Assembly: GCA_015075405.1 (NCBI GenBank)
Contig: JABTUK010000001.1
Coordinates: forward strand, 1,984,001 to 2,048,000
DNA length: 64,000 nt
Direction: 5' to 3'
From: Anaerolineales bacterium
GTDB lineage: Bacteria > Chloroflexota > Anaerolineae > 4572-78 > J111
The position numbers and the translations under genes are program-made. Position 1 is the first letter of the stretch; each line of letters begins with the position of its first letter. Below the pieces are notes generated by a model that did not search any database, was not told the origin of the DNA, and was given only the letters and a program-made list of their open reading frames with translations. This document shows positions 26,325 to 35,300 of this stretch, in pieces.

Positions 26325-26472
26325 GGTAGCTGTTCAGCCATGTCATTTCGACCGCAGGGAGAAATCCCCAACACTTTACTTTTACCTATTGCGCCCTGGG
26401 GATTTCTCGCTCCTTCGTCGCTCGAAACCTGTCCTGAGCTTGTCGAAGGATGACATGAGCCTGAGTAGTAAC
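26325..26472. repeat. Dispersed palindromic element related to 7942-8074
   Basis: CATGTCATTTCGACCGCAGGGAGAAATCCCC... is mirrored by GGGGATTTCTCG...TCGAAA...GAAGGATGACATG. The outer ends (GTAGCTGTTCAG / CTGAGTAGTAAC) are imperfect. The rest of the 280-base gap before cdsA (26473-26596) holds nothing else I recognise. Confidence 0.7.
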
Positions 26473-26596
26473 TAAACCAGCTTACTGGCCCCACAATTAG
26501 AGACCTTAAACCGCAAAGATGCCAGGATCCCCTGAGAAGCGGTGGCCCTGGAGCTTTGCGGTTAATTTTAAAGCTCAATGAGCAACTCGGGTATGC

Positions 26597-27415
26597 ATGC
26601 TACAAACACGTGTTATTTCAGCACTGGTGGCTATTCCAATTGTGGTGGCCGGGGTTTTTGCCGGGGGTCTCTGGTTTTGGGGGGGAGTGTTGCTGGTCGC
26701 GCTGCTGGCCGGTTGGGAGTATGGGCGAATGATGAAGGCCGGGGGTTACCACACCACGCCTTTTTTTACCCTGGTTTTGATTGCGTTATTATTAATCAAC
26801 AGTTATCGCTCTGATTTTAGCCTAAACTGTATTCTGACGGTTATCCTTCTGGCCTCGCTGACCTGGCAGCTTTTCCAGGCCAGGAGCGCCTCGCCAACGG
26901 CGGATTGGGCTTTGACCGTCATGGGTGGGCTGTACATTGGTTGGGGCATGGCCCACCTGGCGGGTCTGCGGCAGTTAGCCGATGGCCTGGCCTGGGTCTG
27001 GCTGGTGCTGCTGTGTACCTGGGGGGCCGATACCTTTGCCTATCTGGTCGGCAGCCGCTGGGGGCGGCACAAACTCTGGCCCCGACTCAGCCCCAAAAAA
27101 TCCTGGGAGGGCCTGGCCGGCAGTATATTTGGCAGTCTGCTGGGAGCGGTTGGCGTGGCCGTTTTGTTCAATCTGAGTTGGGCTTCGTGCCTGTTTTTGG
27201 GTCTGATTATTCCGATTGTTGACCTGTTCGGCGATGTCTCCATCTCGATGATGAAGCGGGATGTTGGGGTGAAGGATTCTTCCAACCTGTTCCCCGGCCA
27301 CGGCGGTTTTTTAGACCGGATTGACAGTTTATTGTTCGTCAGTATTGTTGTTTATTATTACGCCGTCTGGAATGGGGTGCTGGGAATGATCCCCAATCTA
27401 TTTCGGTGGGGCTGA
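26597..27415 (+). CDS. cdsA: Phosphatidate cytidylyltransferase (CDP-diglyceride synthase)
   Basis: Converts phosphatidic acid and CTP to CDP-diacylglycerol, the branch point of phospholipid synthesis. 272 aa with about eight membrane helices. The CdsA signature is complete near the C-terminus: SMMKRDVGVKDSSNLFPGHGG and then DRIDS (KR-x4-KD-x5-P-GHGG-x2-DR-x-D). The earlier SPKKSWEGLAGS block is also typical. Start ATG at 26597 with no strong Shine-Dalgarno. A DUF4058 gene follows within 18 bases and may be cotranscribed. Confidence 0.96.
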   Translation: MLQTRVISALVAIPIVVAGVFAGGLWFWGGVLLVALLAGWEYGRMMKAGGYHTTPFFTLVLIALLLINSYRSDFSLNCILTVILLASLTWQLFQARSASPTADWALTVMGGLYIGWGMAHLAGLRQLADGLAWVWLVLLCTWGADTFAYLVGSRWGRHKLWPRLSPKKSWEGLAGSIFGSLLGAVGVAVLFNLSWASCLFLGLIIPIVDLFGDVSISMMKRDVGVKDSSNLFPGHGGFLDRIDSLLFVSIVVYYYAVWNGVLGMIPNLFRWG

Positions 27416-27432
27416 CCTTCTGAGGAAGATTA

Positions 27433-28227
27433 ATGATGAACAAATCTCCATTTCCTGGAATGGACCCTTATCTTGAAGGCGAGATGTGGCCGGAGTTCCA
27501 CGACACTTTGATCCATCAAATCCGGGCGCAATTGATGCCGCGCCTCCAACCCAAGTATGTGGCCTTGTTGCAGAAGTATTATGTGGTTGATGAACTGGGC
27601 CTGGGTGTGGGCAGCGAGTCGGTTAAACGGGGAATTTACCCTGATGTCAATGTAGCCCGGATTAAGGAGGCCATCGCCGACTATGAAACTATCACTGCGG
27701 CGGCGGTCGAATTGATTAGCCCTGTACCCCAAAAAACAGCGGTGCTTCGGCTCGATATTCGTGATGTTGCTAATCGTCGCCTGGTTACAGCCCTTGAGAT
27801 TTTGTCGCCTGTTAATAAACGTGGCCCAGGTTTCCGTAAGTATTTGAAAAAACGGGGCGCTCTGCTCAAAACCAAAACTCATCTCCTGGAAATTGACCTG
27901 CTCCGCGCCGGAGAGCGCATCCCCCTTATCGGCGGTGAATTGCCCCCTGCGCCCTACTATGTTTTTCTCAGCCGCTTTACCCGCCGCCCTACCACCGAAG
28001 TTTGGCCTATAGCACTGCGCGAGCGCTTGCCCACTGTGCCCGTGCCTCTACTTCCTCCTGACTCCGATGTGCCTTTGTCGCTGCAAGCCGCCGTTGACGC
28101 CTGTTTTGAGTTAGTGGGTTATCAAAACTTGTTGGATTACCGTCAGCCGCCGCTGCCTCCTTTGGGACAGGAAGATTGGGATTGGGTCGCAGCGGTAGCA
28201 AGTTCAACCTCAAAAATTGAACGCTAA
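27433..28227 (+). CDS. DUF4058 family protein
   Basis: 264 aa. Recognised from its N-terminal MNKSPFPGMDPYLEGEMWPEFHDTLIHQIRAQLMPRLQPKYVA, the diagnostic DUF4058 opening (PFPGMDPYLE). The second half, with VLRLDIRDVANRRLVTALEILSPVNKRG and then LLKTKTHLLEIDLLRAGER, resembles a nuclease-like fold (a D...E-x-(K) arrangement as in PD-(D/E)xK proteins), but catalytic function is unproven. The family is common in Chloroflexota, cyanobacteria and Planctomycetes and its role is unknown. GAGGAAG precedes the start; a double ATG leaves the exact first residue open. It lies between cdsA and polA in the same direction. Confidence 0.85.
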   Translation: MMNKSPFPGMDPYLEGEMWPEFHDTLIHQIRAQLMPRLQPKYVALLQKYYVVDELGLGVGSESVKRGIYPDVNVARIKEAIADYETITAAAVELISPVPQKTAVLRLDIRDVANRRLVTALEILSPVNKRGPGFRKYLKKRGALLKTKTHLLEIDLLRAGERIPLIGGELPPAPYYVFLSRFTRRPTTEVWPIALRERLPTVPVPLLPPDSDVPLSLQAAVDACFELVGYQNLLDYRQPPLPPLGQEDWDWVAAVASSTSKIER

Positions 28228-28257
28228 AGGCTTAATGTTGTTTGGGAGAGTAAAGTT

Positions 28258-31161
28258 ATGACCAAAAAACCCACCCTCATCCTTATTGACGGCCACGCTC
28301 TGGCTTACCGGGCCTATTTTGGCATGCCGGCCACCTTCAGCACCGCTGTTGGCGAGCCGACTCATGCCGTTTACGGCTTTGCCAACATGCTGCTGGCCGT
28401 CTGGAAAGAGTACAACCCGGATTATTTCATCGTCACCTTCGACGCCGGTGACACCTTTCGCCATAAATTGTATGGCGACTACAAAGCCACCCGCGAAAAA
28501 ATGCCCGACGACCTGGCCAGCCAAATTACCCGTATCGAGCAGTTAGTCAAAGCGTTCAATATGCCGGTTTTTACCAAAGAGGGCTACGAGGCCGACGATT
28601 TGCTCGGCACACTGGCGACTCAGGCCGCCGCTCAGGGCATTGAAACGCTGATTGTCACCGGCGACCGCGACGCCTTTCAACTGGTTGGGCCGCACATCAA
28701 GGTGGTTTATCCCGGCGGGCAAAACCGCTTCAACGAGCGCAAACTCTACAACGAAGCGGAAGTTCAGGCTCGATTTGGCGTGCCGCCCAGCCAACTGATT
28801 GACTTGAAAGCGATGGTCGGCGATACCAGCGACAATATCCCCGGCATCAAAGGGATTGGCGACAAAGGGGCGGCCAAATTATTGCAGCAATACGGCTCAC
28901 TCGATGAGATTTACGCTCACCTGGACGAACTGCCTGCCGCGCAGCGGGCTAAATTTGAGGCCGATCGGGAGAACGCCTACCTCTCCCAAAAACTGGGCCG
29001 CATCATCACCGATGTGCCGGGCATCGAATTAAATGTTGAAGCCGGCAAAACGATGGACTTTGACCTGACCGACATCGCCAACTTGTTTGTCGAGCTTGAA
29101 TTTAACACCATTTTCAACCGTATCCCCGGCGCGCCGCCCGACAAATCGCCCAAGGAGTTTGCTACCGTCAAAGCCAGGGAAAAAGCGCCGGTCTCTGCGC
29201 CCGACGGCCAATACATTACCGTTGATACCCCGGCCAAACTGGCCGACCTGGCCGCCAAACTGAAACAGAGTTCCCGCCTGGCCCTGGATACAGAAACCGA
29301 CAGCACCGACGAAGTCCAGGCCAACCTGGTGGGGATTGCCATTACGCCGGTGGCAGGAGAAGGGTATTACATTCCCGTTGGGCATGGGGAAAAGGCCGAG
29401 GTTGAGGCTAAGGCTGAGTCTGAGGCTAAGGCGCAGCCACCCCTGTTTGATTTATCCCCTCCAACCCTCCAGCCTTCCAACCCTCCAGTCCTCCAGCCTT
29501 CCAACCCTCCAGCCTTCCAACCCTCCAACCTCCCTCTCCCCCTCGTCCAATCCTCCCTGGCTCCCATCCTGGCCGACCCCGGTGTAACCAAATATCTGCA
29601 CAATGCCAAGTTCGACCTGACGGTGTTGGAACGGCACGGTCTGCCGGTCGAGCCGCCGATTTTCGATACCATGATTGCCTCCTGGCTGGGCCACAATGCC
29701 TCCGACGCCCGGCATGGCTTGAAGGATTTGGCCCGTGAAAAGCTCCACATTCAAATGACCGAAATCAAGGAGTTGATCGGCAGCGGCAAAGGGCAAATCA
29801 CGATGGCCCAGGTGCCGGTTGAAAAAGCAACCCCCTACGCCGCCGCCGATGTGGATATGACTCTGCGCCTGGTTGAGCTGGTGGAAAAACCGCTGCGAGA
29901 CATCCCGGAGTTAGAACGAATTTTTTACGACCTGGAACTGCCCCTGGTTTACGTGCTCAAAGATATGGAACTGGCCGGTATCAAAGTTGACGCTCTCGCC
30001 TTGAAGGAAATGTCTAGCGAGATGGGCCAGCGGCTGGCTGAACTGGAGGCTGAAATTTATACTATCTGCGGCCATAAATTTAACCTGGGTTCCACCCAGC
30101 AGCTTTCCGATGTGCTGTTTGGCAAATTAGGACTGCCGACCGCCGGCCTGAGCAAAACCAAAAGCGGCCATTATTCCACCGCCGCCGGGGTGTTGGAAAA
30201 CTTCAAAGGCCAGCACGAAGCCATTGACCTGATCCTGGAACATCGCGCCCTGACCAAGCTCAAAAATACTTACCTGGATGCTCTGCCCGCGGTGATTAAT
30301 CCCCAGACTGGGCGGGTTCACACTAATTACAACCAAATTGGCGTCTCAACCGGACGCATTTCTAGCAGTGAGCCGAATCTGCAAAACATCCCCATCCGCA
30401 GCGAAAGAGGGCGGGAAATTCGGCGGGCTTTTATCGCTGAAGAAGGTTGTCGCCTTATTTCCGCCGACTACTCCCAAATTGAGCTGCGTATCCTGGCCCA
30501 TGTGGCCGAAGACCCCGGCCTGTTGGAAGCTTTTGCCAACGATGAGGATGTTCACGCCGTGACAGCGGCGACCGTGTTAGGGATTCCCAGAGAGGAAGTG
30601 ACCAAAGACCAACGGCGCATTGCCAAAACGGTCAATTACGGCCTGGCTTACGGCCAATCGGCTTTTGGACTAGCCAACAGCGCCGGCATCAGCCAGGCGG
30701 AGGCCCGTGACTTTATCGCCACCTATTTTGAAAAATATCCGGGCCTCAAACGTTATATTGACGATACCAAACAGATGGCCCTCAAGCAAGGCTATTTGAC
30801 CACCCTGCTGGGCCGCCGGCGCGACTTTTCTAACCTGGCGACCGCCACCGGGGCGCAGCGCTCCGCCCTCGAGCGGGAAGCCATCAATATGCCCATCCAG
30901 GGCACGGCCGCCGACATTATGAAAATTGCTATGATCCGGGTGCACCGGGCGCTGATCGAGCAAAACCTGCACAGCCGCATGCTGCTCCAGGTTCACGACG
31001 AGTTGGTGTTGGAAGCACCGGAGGATGAGATTGCCCAAACGGTCGAGTTGACCCGTGAGGTGATGCGTCACGCCTTTGAGTTAAAAGTGCCGTTGGAGGT
31101 AGAGATCGAAGCGGGCCAAAATTGGCTGGATATGGAGCCGGTCCCAGGTAACAAGGAGTAA
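28258..31161 (+). CDS. polA: DNA polymerase I with an in-frame repeat array in the proofreading domain
   Basis: 967 aa, three-domain Pol I. Residues 1-300: 5'-3' flap nuclease (LILIDGHALAYRAYF, then DRDAFQLV and DNIPGIKGIGDKGA). Residues about 335-545: 3'-5' exonuclease with all motifs intact (ExoI DTE at 344-346, ExoII HNAKFD ending Asp453, ExoIII YAAAD 527-531), so proofreading is likely active. Residues 550-967: polymerase with motif A (ISADYSQIELRI), O-helix RRIAKTVNYGLAYG and motif C (QVHDELVLE). The O-helix has Tyr794 where E. coli and Taq have Phe. Residues about 379-436, between ExoI and ExoII, are an insertion encoded by an 8-bp repeat array (LQPSNPPV-type octapeptides). ATG follows GGGAG. 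Confidence 0.98.
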   Translation: MTKKPTLILIDGHALAYRAYFGMPATFSTAVGEPTHAVYGFANMLLAVWKEYNPDYFIVTFDAGDTFRHKLYGDYKATREKMPDDLASQITRIEQLVKAFNMPVFTKEGYEADDLLGTLATQAAAQGIETLIVTGDRDAFQLVGPHIKVVYPGGQNRFNERKLYNEAEVQARFGVPPSQLIDLKAMVGDTSDNIPGIKGIGDKGAAKLLQQYGSLDEIYAHLDELPAAQRAKFEADRENAYLSQKLGRIITDVPGIELNVEAGKTMDFDLTDIANLFVELEFNTIFNRIPGAPPDKSPKEFATVKAREKAPVSAPDGQYITVDTPAKLADLAAKLKQSSRLALDTETDSTDEVQANLVGIAITPVAGEGYYIPVGHGEKAEVEAKAESEAKAQPPLFDLSPPTLQPSNPPVLQPSNPPAFQPSNLPLPLVQSSLAPILADPGVTKYLHNAKFDLTVLERHGLPVEPPIFDTMIASWLGHNASDARHGLKDLAREKLHIQMTEIKELIGSGKGQITMAQVPVEKATPYAAADVDMTLRLVELVEKPLRDIPELERIFYDLELPLVYVLKDMELAGIKVDALALKEMSSEMGQRLAELEAEIYTICGHKFNLGSTQQLSDVLFGKLGLPTAGLSKTKSGHYSTAAGVLENFKGQHEAIDLILEHRALTKLKNTYLDALPAVINPQTGRVHTNYNQIGVSTGRISSSEPNLQNIPIRSERGREIRRAFIAEEGCRLISADYSQIELRILAHVAEDPGLLEAFANDEDVHAVTAATVLGIPREEVTKDQRRIAKTVNYGLAYGQSAFGLANSAGISQAEARDFIATYFEKYPGLKRYIDDTKQMALKQGYLTTLLGRRRDFSNLATATGAQRSALEREAINMPIQGTAADIMKIAMIRVHRALIEQNLHSRMLLQVHDELVLEAPEDEIAQTVELTREVMRHAFELKVPLEVEIEAGQNWLDMEPVPGNKE

Positions 31162-31177
31162 TTGTGTCGGTTTTCTA

Positions 31178-31206
31178 TTGACAAAAAGATGGTTGGAGCA
31201 TACGAT
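31178..31206 (+). promoter_or_regulatory. Promoter of the PIN-toxin operon
   Basis: TTGACA (31178-31183), 17-base spacer, TACGAT (31201-31206), about 38 bases upstream of the antitoxin ATG at 31244. Confidence 0.6.
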
Positions 31207-31243
31207 AAAATCCGGGTTAGTTGGTAAATGGGTGGAGGCAGTT

Positions 31244-31480
31244 ATGGAAAAAACAGTTACCTTGACGGAAATCTTAGAATTGGTAACACGGCTTTCTTTG
31301 GTAGATAAGGTGCGCCTTATTGAACGAGTCGCGCCCCAGATTGAACAAGAACTTTCAATCGAACAGCCCAAACCTCGTAAATCTCTACGTGGATTATGGC
31401 GAGGGGTTGACATCTCTGAAGAAGACATTGCTGAAGCACGACGTGACATGGGGCGCAATTTTCCCAGAGAGGATTTTTAA
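31244..31480 (+). CDS. VapB-like antitoxin paired with a PIN toxin
   Basis: 78 aa from the ATG at 31244, which has GGTGGAGG at 31231-31238; the longer open frame from 31178 runs through the promoter. A helical N-terminus (TLTEILELVTRLSLVDKVRLIERVAPQIEQEL) is followed by the tail motif SLRGLWRGVDISEEDIAEARRDMGRNFPREDF, commonly found in small proteins preceding PIN genes and thought to block the PIN active site. Its stop overlaps the toxin start by one base (TAATG). Confidence 0.8.
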   Translation: MEKTVTLTEILELVTRLSLVDKVRLIERVAPQIEQELSIEQPKPRKSLRGLWRGVDISEEDIAEARRDMGRNFPREDF

Positions 31481-31881
31481 TGTCCAATTATGTTACCGAT
31501 ACACACGGTTTAATCTGGTATCTGGAAGACAACAATCGTTTAGGTCTCACAGCCAGTCAGCTCTTTGATGCCTGTGATCGTGGTGAGATAGTAATTTATG
31601 TTCCAACTATTTGTTTGATAGAGATCATATACTTGCAGGAAAAAGGGCGTATCCCGGCTCATTTAAAGGCTCAACTTGATGCAGAGTTACAAGCCGGGGA
31701 GAGTGGCTTGGTATTGGTTGATTTGACTGCTGAGATTGCTAACGCAGTTGCCAATATTCCGCGAGACCTTGTTCGTGATATGCCTGACCGAGTTATTAGC
31801 GCTACAGCTCTCCATTTAGGTTTGCCTCTCATTAGCCGAGATCGCCAAATTCAACTGACCAATCTTGAAACTGTTTGGTAA
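31480..31881 (+). CDS. PIN-domain RNase toxin (VapC type)
   Basis: 133 aa. The acidic PIN residues are present: Asp in VTDTHGLIWYL (residue 7), Glu in CLIEIIYLQ, Asp in DMPDRVISATAL and Asp in SRDRQIQ. THGLIWYL places it in the DTHxLIW subgroup. It is predicted to be a Mg2+-dependent tRNA or rRNA endonuclease, restrained by the 78-aa partner. Translationally coupled by a TAATG overlap. Confidence 0.9.
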   Translation: MSNYVTDTHGLIWYLEDNNRLGLTASQLFDACDRGEIVIYVPTICLIEIIYLQEKGRIPAHLKAQLDAELQAGESGLVLVDLTAEIANAVANIPRDLVRDMPDRVISATALHLGLPLISRDRQIQLTNLETVW

Positions 31882-31895
31882 AGTAGGGTCAGATA

Positions 31896-32120
31896 GTGCC
31901 TTTTATTGCCCTCAACCGTCACACGGCAGAGCAAATTGACATCACCAAAATCGAAAACCCGCGCCTGTACCTAACGCTACCCCCCGGCTGGCCGAGTTAC
32001 AGCAGGATGGCCGGCTGGTTAGCGCCGGGGGCAGTTTCACCACGCCTCATTTTGCAGACATCTTTACCCCATAACCCCGTCTGCCCACTCATGGCCGCTG
32101 GCGCATCTGGGCCAATGCCA
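31896..32120 (+). pseudogene. Decayed reading frame, possibly the start of a CoiA-like gene
   Basis: A GTG-initiated frame gives MPFIALNRHTAEQIDITKIENPRLYL, then loses sense; another frame in the same stretch gives LVSAGGSFTTPHFADIFTP and a stop. Similar N-termini (IALNRHTG-x-IDIT) followed by HFA motifs occur in competence-CoiA-like zinc/nuclease proteins, but this is only a resemblance recalled by eye. No intact gene lies in 31882-32356. Confidence 0.4.
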
Positions 32121-32147
32121 GGGATCTCCTTCGTAAATAGCTTTGTC

Positions 32148-32176
32148 GGAGTCCAAAAGCATAGCTTTTGAACTCC
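32148..32176. repeat. Palindrome GGAGTCCAAAAGC-ATA-GCTTTTGAACTCC
   Basis: A 13-bp nearly perfect stem with a 3-base loop. Its sister at 36172-36200 lies on the other side of the beta-propeller gene, so the two bracket it. Further right, GCGCAT-ccat-ATGCGT (about 32268-32286) is another small palindrome. Confidence 0.8.
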
Positions 32177-32356
32177 ATTTTCATCATCGGTGGTGTGCCG
32201 TTGGCTTGTGAACACTTCTCTGAAAATAGCGGACAATAGACCCAATAGATCCAATTTTTCACCGTAGCTGGCGCATCCATATGCGTCAGCGGGCGGCATA
32301 GAGATGCCACCCTACGGAAATTTGGATCTACTGAGACTTGGTGCTTCAAAATTCTG

Positions 32357-35300
32357 CTATTCAATGAACTTAAACTCTTGACCCTTCTTATCCCACCGAT
32401 AAAGATTAAAGGCCCGCTCCCGCCGTAAACCCAAGAGTGAGGTAGCCGTATCCGGGTCAATTAAGGGAAGCATTACTTGTGCCTCAAAACCCTGAGGTGA
32501 CTGCCGCCAGCGAATGCCCCGCCCATCGGCCCCATTGATCACCCCATCGAGGTGAGCCAGTTCGGTTACGCCCTCATCCGACACTGCAAAAACAACCAAA
32601 CGCTCCATCTGCCCCAGGCTTTCCTCATCGGGCGGAATGGTGGTGAGCAGCAACTCCGCTTGCTCATCGCCGGTCACGTCGGTCCAGGCCAGCCGGGTAA
32701 AATTGATGGTGCAGGGCAAATCCAGCCGGCCAATCACGGTCAATTTATCCTGCCGGTAACGCTGCGCCAACAAGCGACACTCCGGCTTATCTAACGCGCC
32801 GACCATCTGAGCCACCCACTCCCCCAACGAGTCTGAACCCGTATCTGCGGCCAGCTCCGGCTGGCGTGAGGCCGAACCCCACGTCGGGTCGTCGGGTTGA
32901 TCGGGGGTGGGCAAACCCCACCAGGCGGCCTGCTGTTTGAGGTAGCCGTTGCCGCCAATACCGACGCCATTGTGGAGGAACGGTTTGCTGGCAACTTCGT
33001 ACACTCGTTGATTGGTAACCTCAGTTTGCCAATCAAACTCGCGGGCAATCTCCTGCCCCATTGTCACCTGTTCCCGGCTTTCCAGCCGATACACCTGCCC
33101 ATCCCAACGATATATATCCAGAGTATCCGGCCCAACCACTCGGCGGGCGGTTCCGGGCGGCGCGCCGGTCGCTCCCCAGGGCAGATCTTTTAAGCCAAAC
33201 CGATGCGTGGTCAGGTGGATGGTTTGGTCATCGGGCTGCTCTAGCTCAGAAGTGGCGTAGTTGCGGGCAAGAGTCCATTGGGCGCTACGGTCGGCCCACA
33301 ACAGCGGCGCCGCCCACACCTGGCTGCAACTATCGGCCTGGCATTGAATCCAGCGCTGCTCCCAGGTGGTCTCGACATAGCCCGTGCCGCCCGTCGTGGT
33401 CAGAAAATCAGCTACCACCTGCTGCCCATCTACGGTGACATACACATCACCGGCATACTTGCCATTGACATTATCGGTATAGAACAACTCTGCTAACTGG
33501 CCAGAGGAGTGGCGCTTGAGAATAGCCACAAAAAGATAAAAAGTATCGGTCCGGCCACTGATGAGGATTTCCGGCTGCTCGTCGCCATTCACATCGGCCT
33601 CCTGACGCTGAAAATCGCTAAATTGACCGGCGGCCACCCGGTTCAGAAAATCGTCGGTCAACGTACCGATTTCGGGCCGCCGATCTTTGAAAATGAAGCG
33701 CAAAATGTCCTGATCCTCGTCGCTGGGCGCGGAAGCCTGGTCGGCGGGGATATGGGCCAGCAGTTCCTCCCGGCCAAACTGGCCGTAGTAGCCCCCATTG
33801 GGCCGCATAGGGTCTTTTAAATCAAGCGGCTCGCTGGCATTGGGAACTGCTTCGGCCTGGCCGGTGGCGGGATCAGCCGCCATCAGGCTAAGTTCGTCGT
33901 CGTTCCGTTGGATATAATAAAGGATCGTTCCATCGTCGCTCCACACCGGCGCATCCTGGTAAGACTCCACCTCATTCAAACGGTGATATTTGCCGGTCGC
34001 CGGGTCTAGCAGGTAAATCCGCCGCGCCGCGATAGCCGGATTATCAAAGATCATCCAATCGGCCCAATCGGGGCTGGTCTGGTCGGCGGGCACAGCGGCA
34101 TAGGCGATAATATCGCCTTTGGGCGACCATGCTACCGTACCGGGAATTTGCTCGCTCCGGCTGATAACAGTGGTAATTTGTCCAGTAGTCGGGTTAACGA
34201 GATTGAGCCACTTGTTCACCTGAGCCGACCGATAGCCGCCTATCGTAATAGCCAACATGGAACTATCCGGAGCCCAACTATGATAACGGGGATTAGCTAA
34301 AGCAAGGTCATCGTTGGATAAATCTTGAAAGGGAGAGGCATTGGTGGAGCTTGGTACAACCGGGTAAGTTTCCCCACTCTGAACATCCAGAATAAATGCA
34401 GGTAAGCCATCCGCTAGAATTGAAGCGGAAAGCGTACCTCTCCAAAATACGATATAGCGGCTATTAGGCGACCAGTGACCAAGGACAATTTGCTCGGTAT
34501 CTTTATCCGCCGGAATGGGGGATTGATACAGGCGTGTTGGCGGAGTGGGCTGGTCATCTTTGAACTGCACCTGCCAGATTTCGATGGGGAGATTGGCTTG
34601 AATTGCTTGACCAGGTACCGTGGCGAAATAATTGGTTCGCACCACCAGCAAATGCCGGCTGTCGGGCGACCAACTGGCGGCAAAGGCGGTATCGCCGGAA
34701 GGAAAGACGCTGAAGCTTTGGTTATCGCTTTGATGGCGCAGAGTCAGGCTGCCTGCGGTCTGGTTAAGGCTGGCCGTCCAGCGGCCATCCGGCGAAGGCG
34801 TCTCGTTGATTTGGTCGGTAGAGGCCGTAGGCGTTACCTCCGGGGTGGGGACAGGCTGCCCGGCCAGCGAACCACCGGGGCGGTATTCCAGCAGCCAGTC
34901 GAATTCCGACTGGCCGTAGTAGCCCACATATTGGGGCAGGGGCATCGCCGCGCCGGGAACGGGCTGGGCCTGACCGGTTTGGGGGTCGGCGGCCATCAGT
35001 TGCAGCGTGTCTCCCTGCCGCTCGACGTAGTACAGCGTCGTCCCATCGTCGCTCCACAACGGATTATCCTGAAAAGTATCGGTTTCATTGAGGCGGCGTG
35101 ATTGGCCGGTGGCCGGATCGAGCAGGTAGATACGCCGCCCGGCAATGGCTGGATTGTTGAACTCGGCCACATGGTACGAGCCGTCGCCAGTCTGATCAGC
35201 GGGCACAGCGGCATAGGCAATGGCGTCGCTGCTGGGCGACCAGGCTACAATACCGGGAATCTGTTCGGTTTGGCTGATGACGGTGGCGCTTTGGCCGGTC

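Noticed and set aside
31178..31243. N-terminal extension of the VapB-like protein
   Set aside because: The first 22 codons overlap the TTGACA/TACGAT promoter; a strong Shine-Dalgarno sits before the ATG at 31244.
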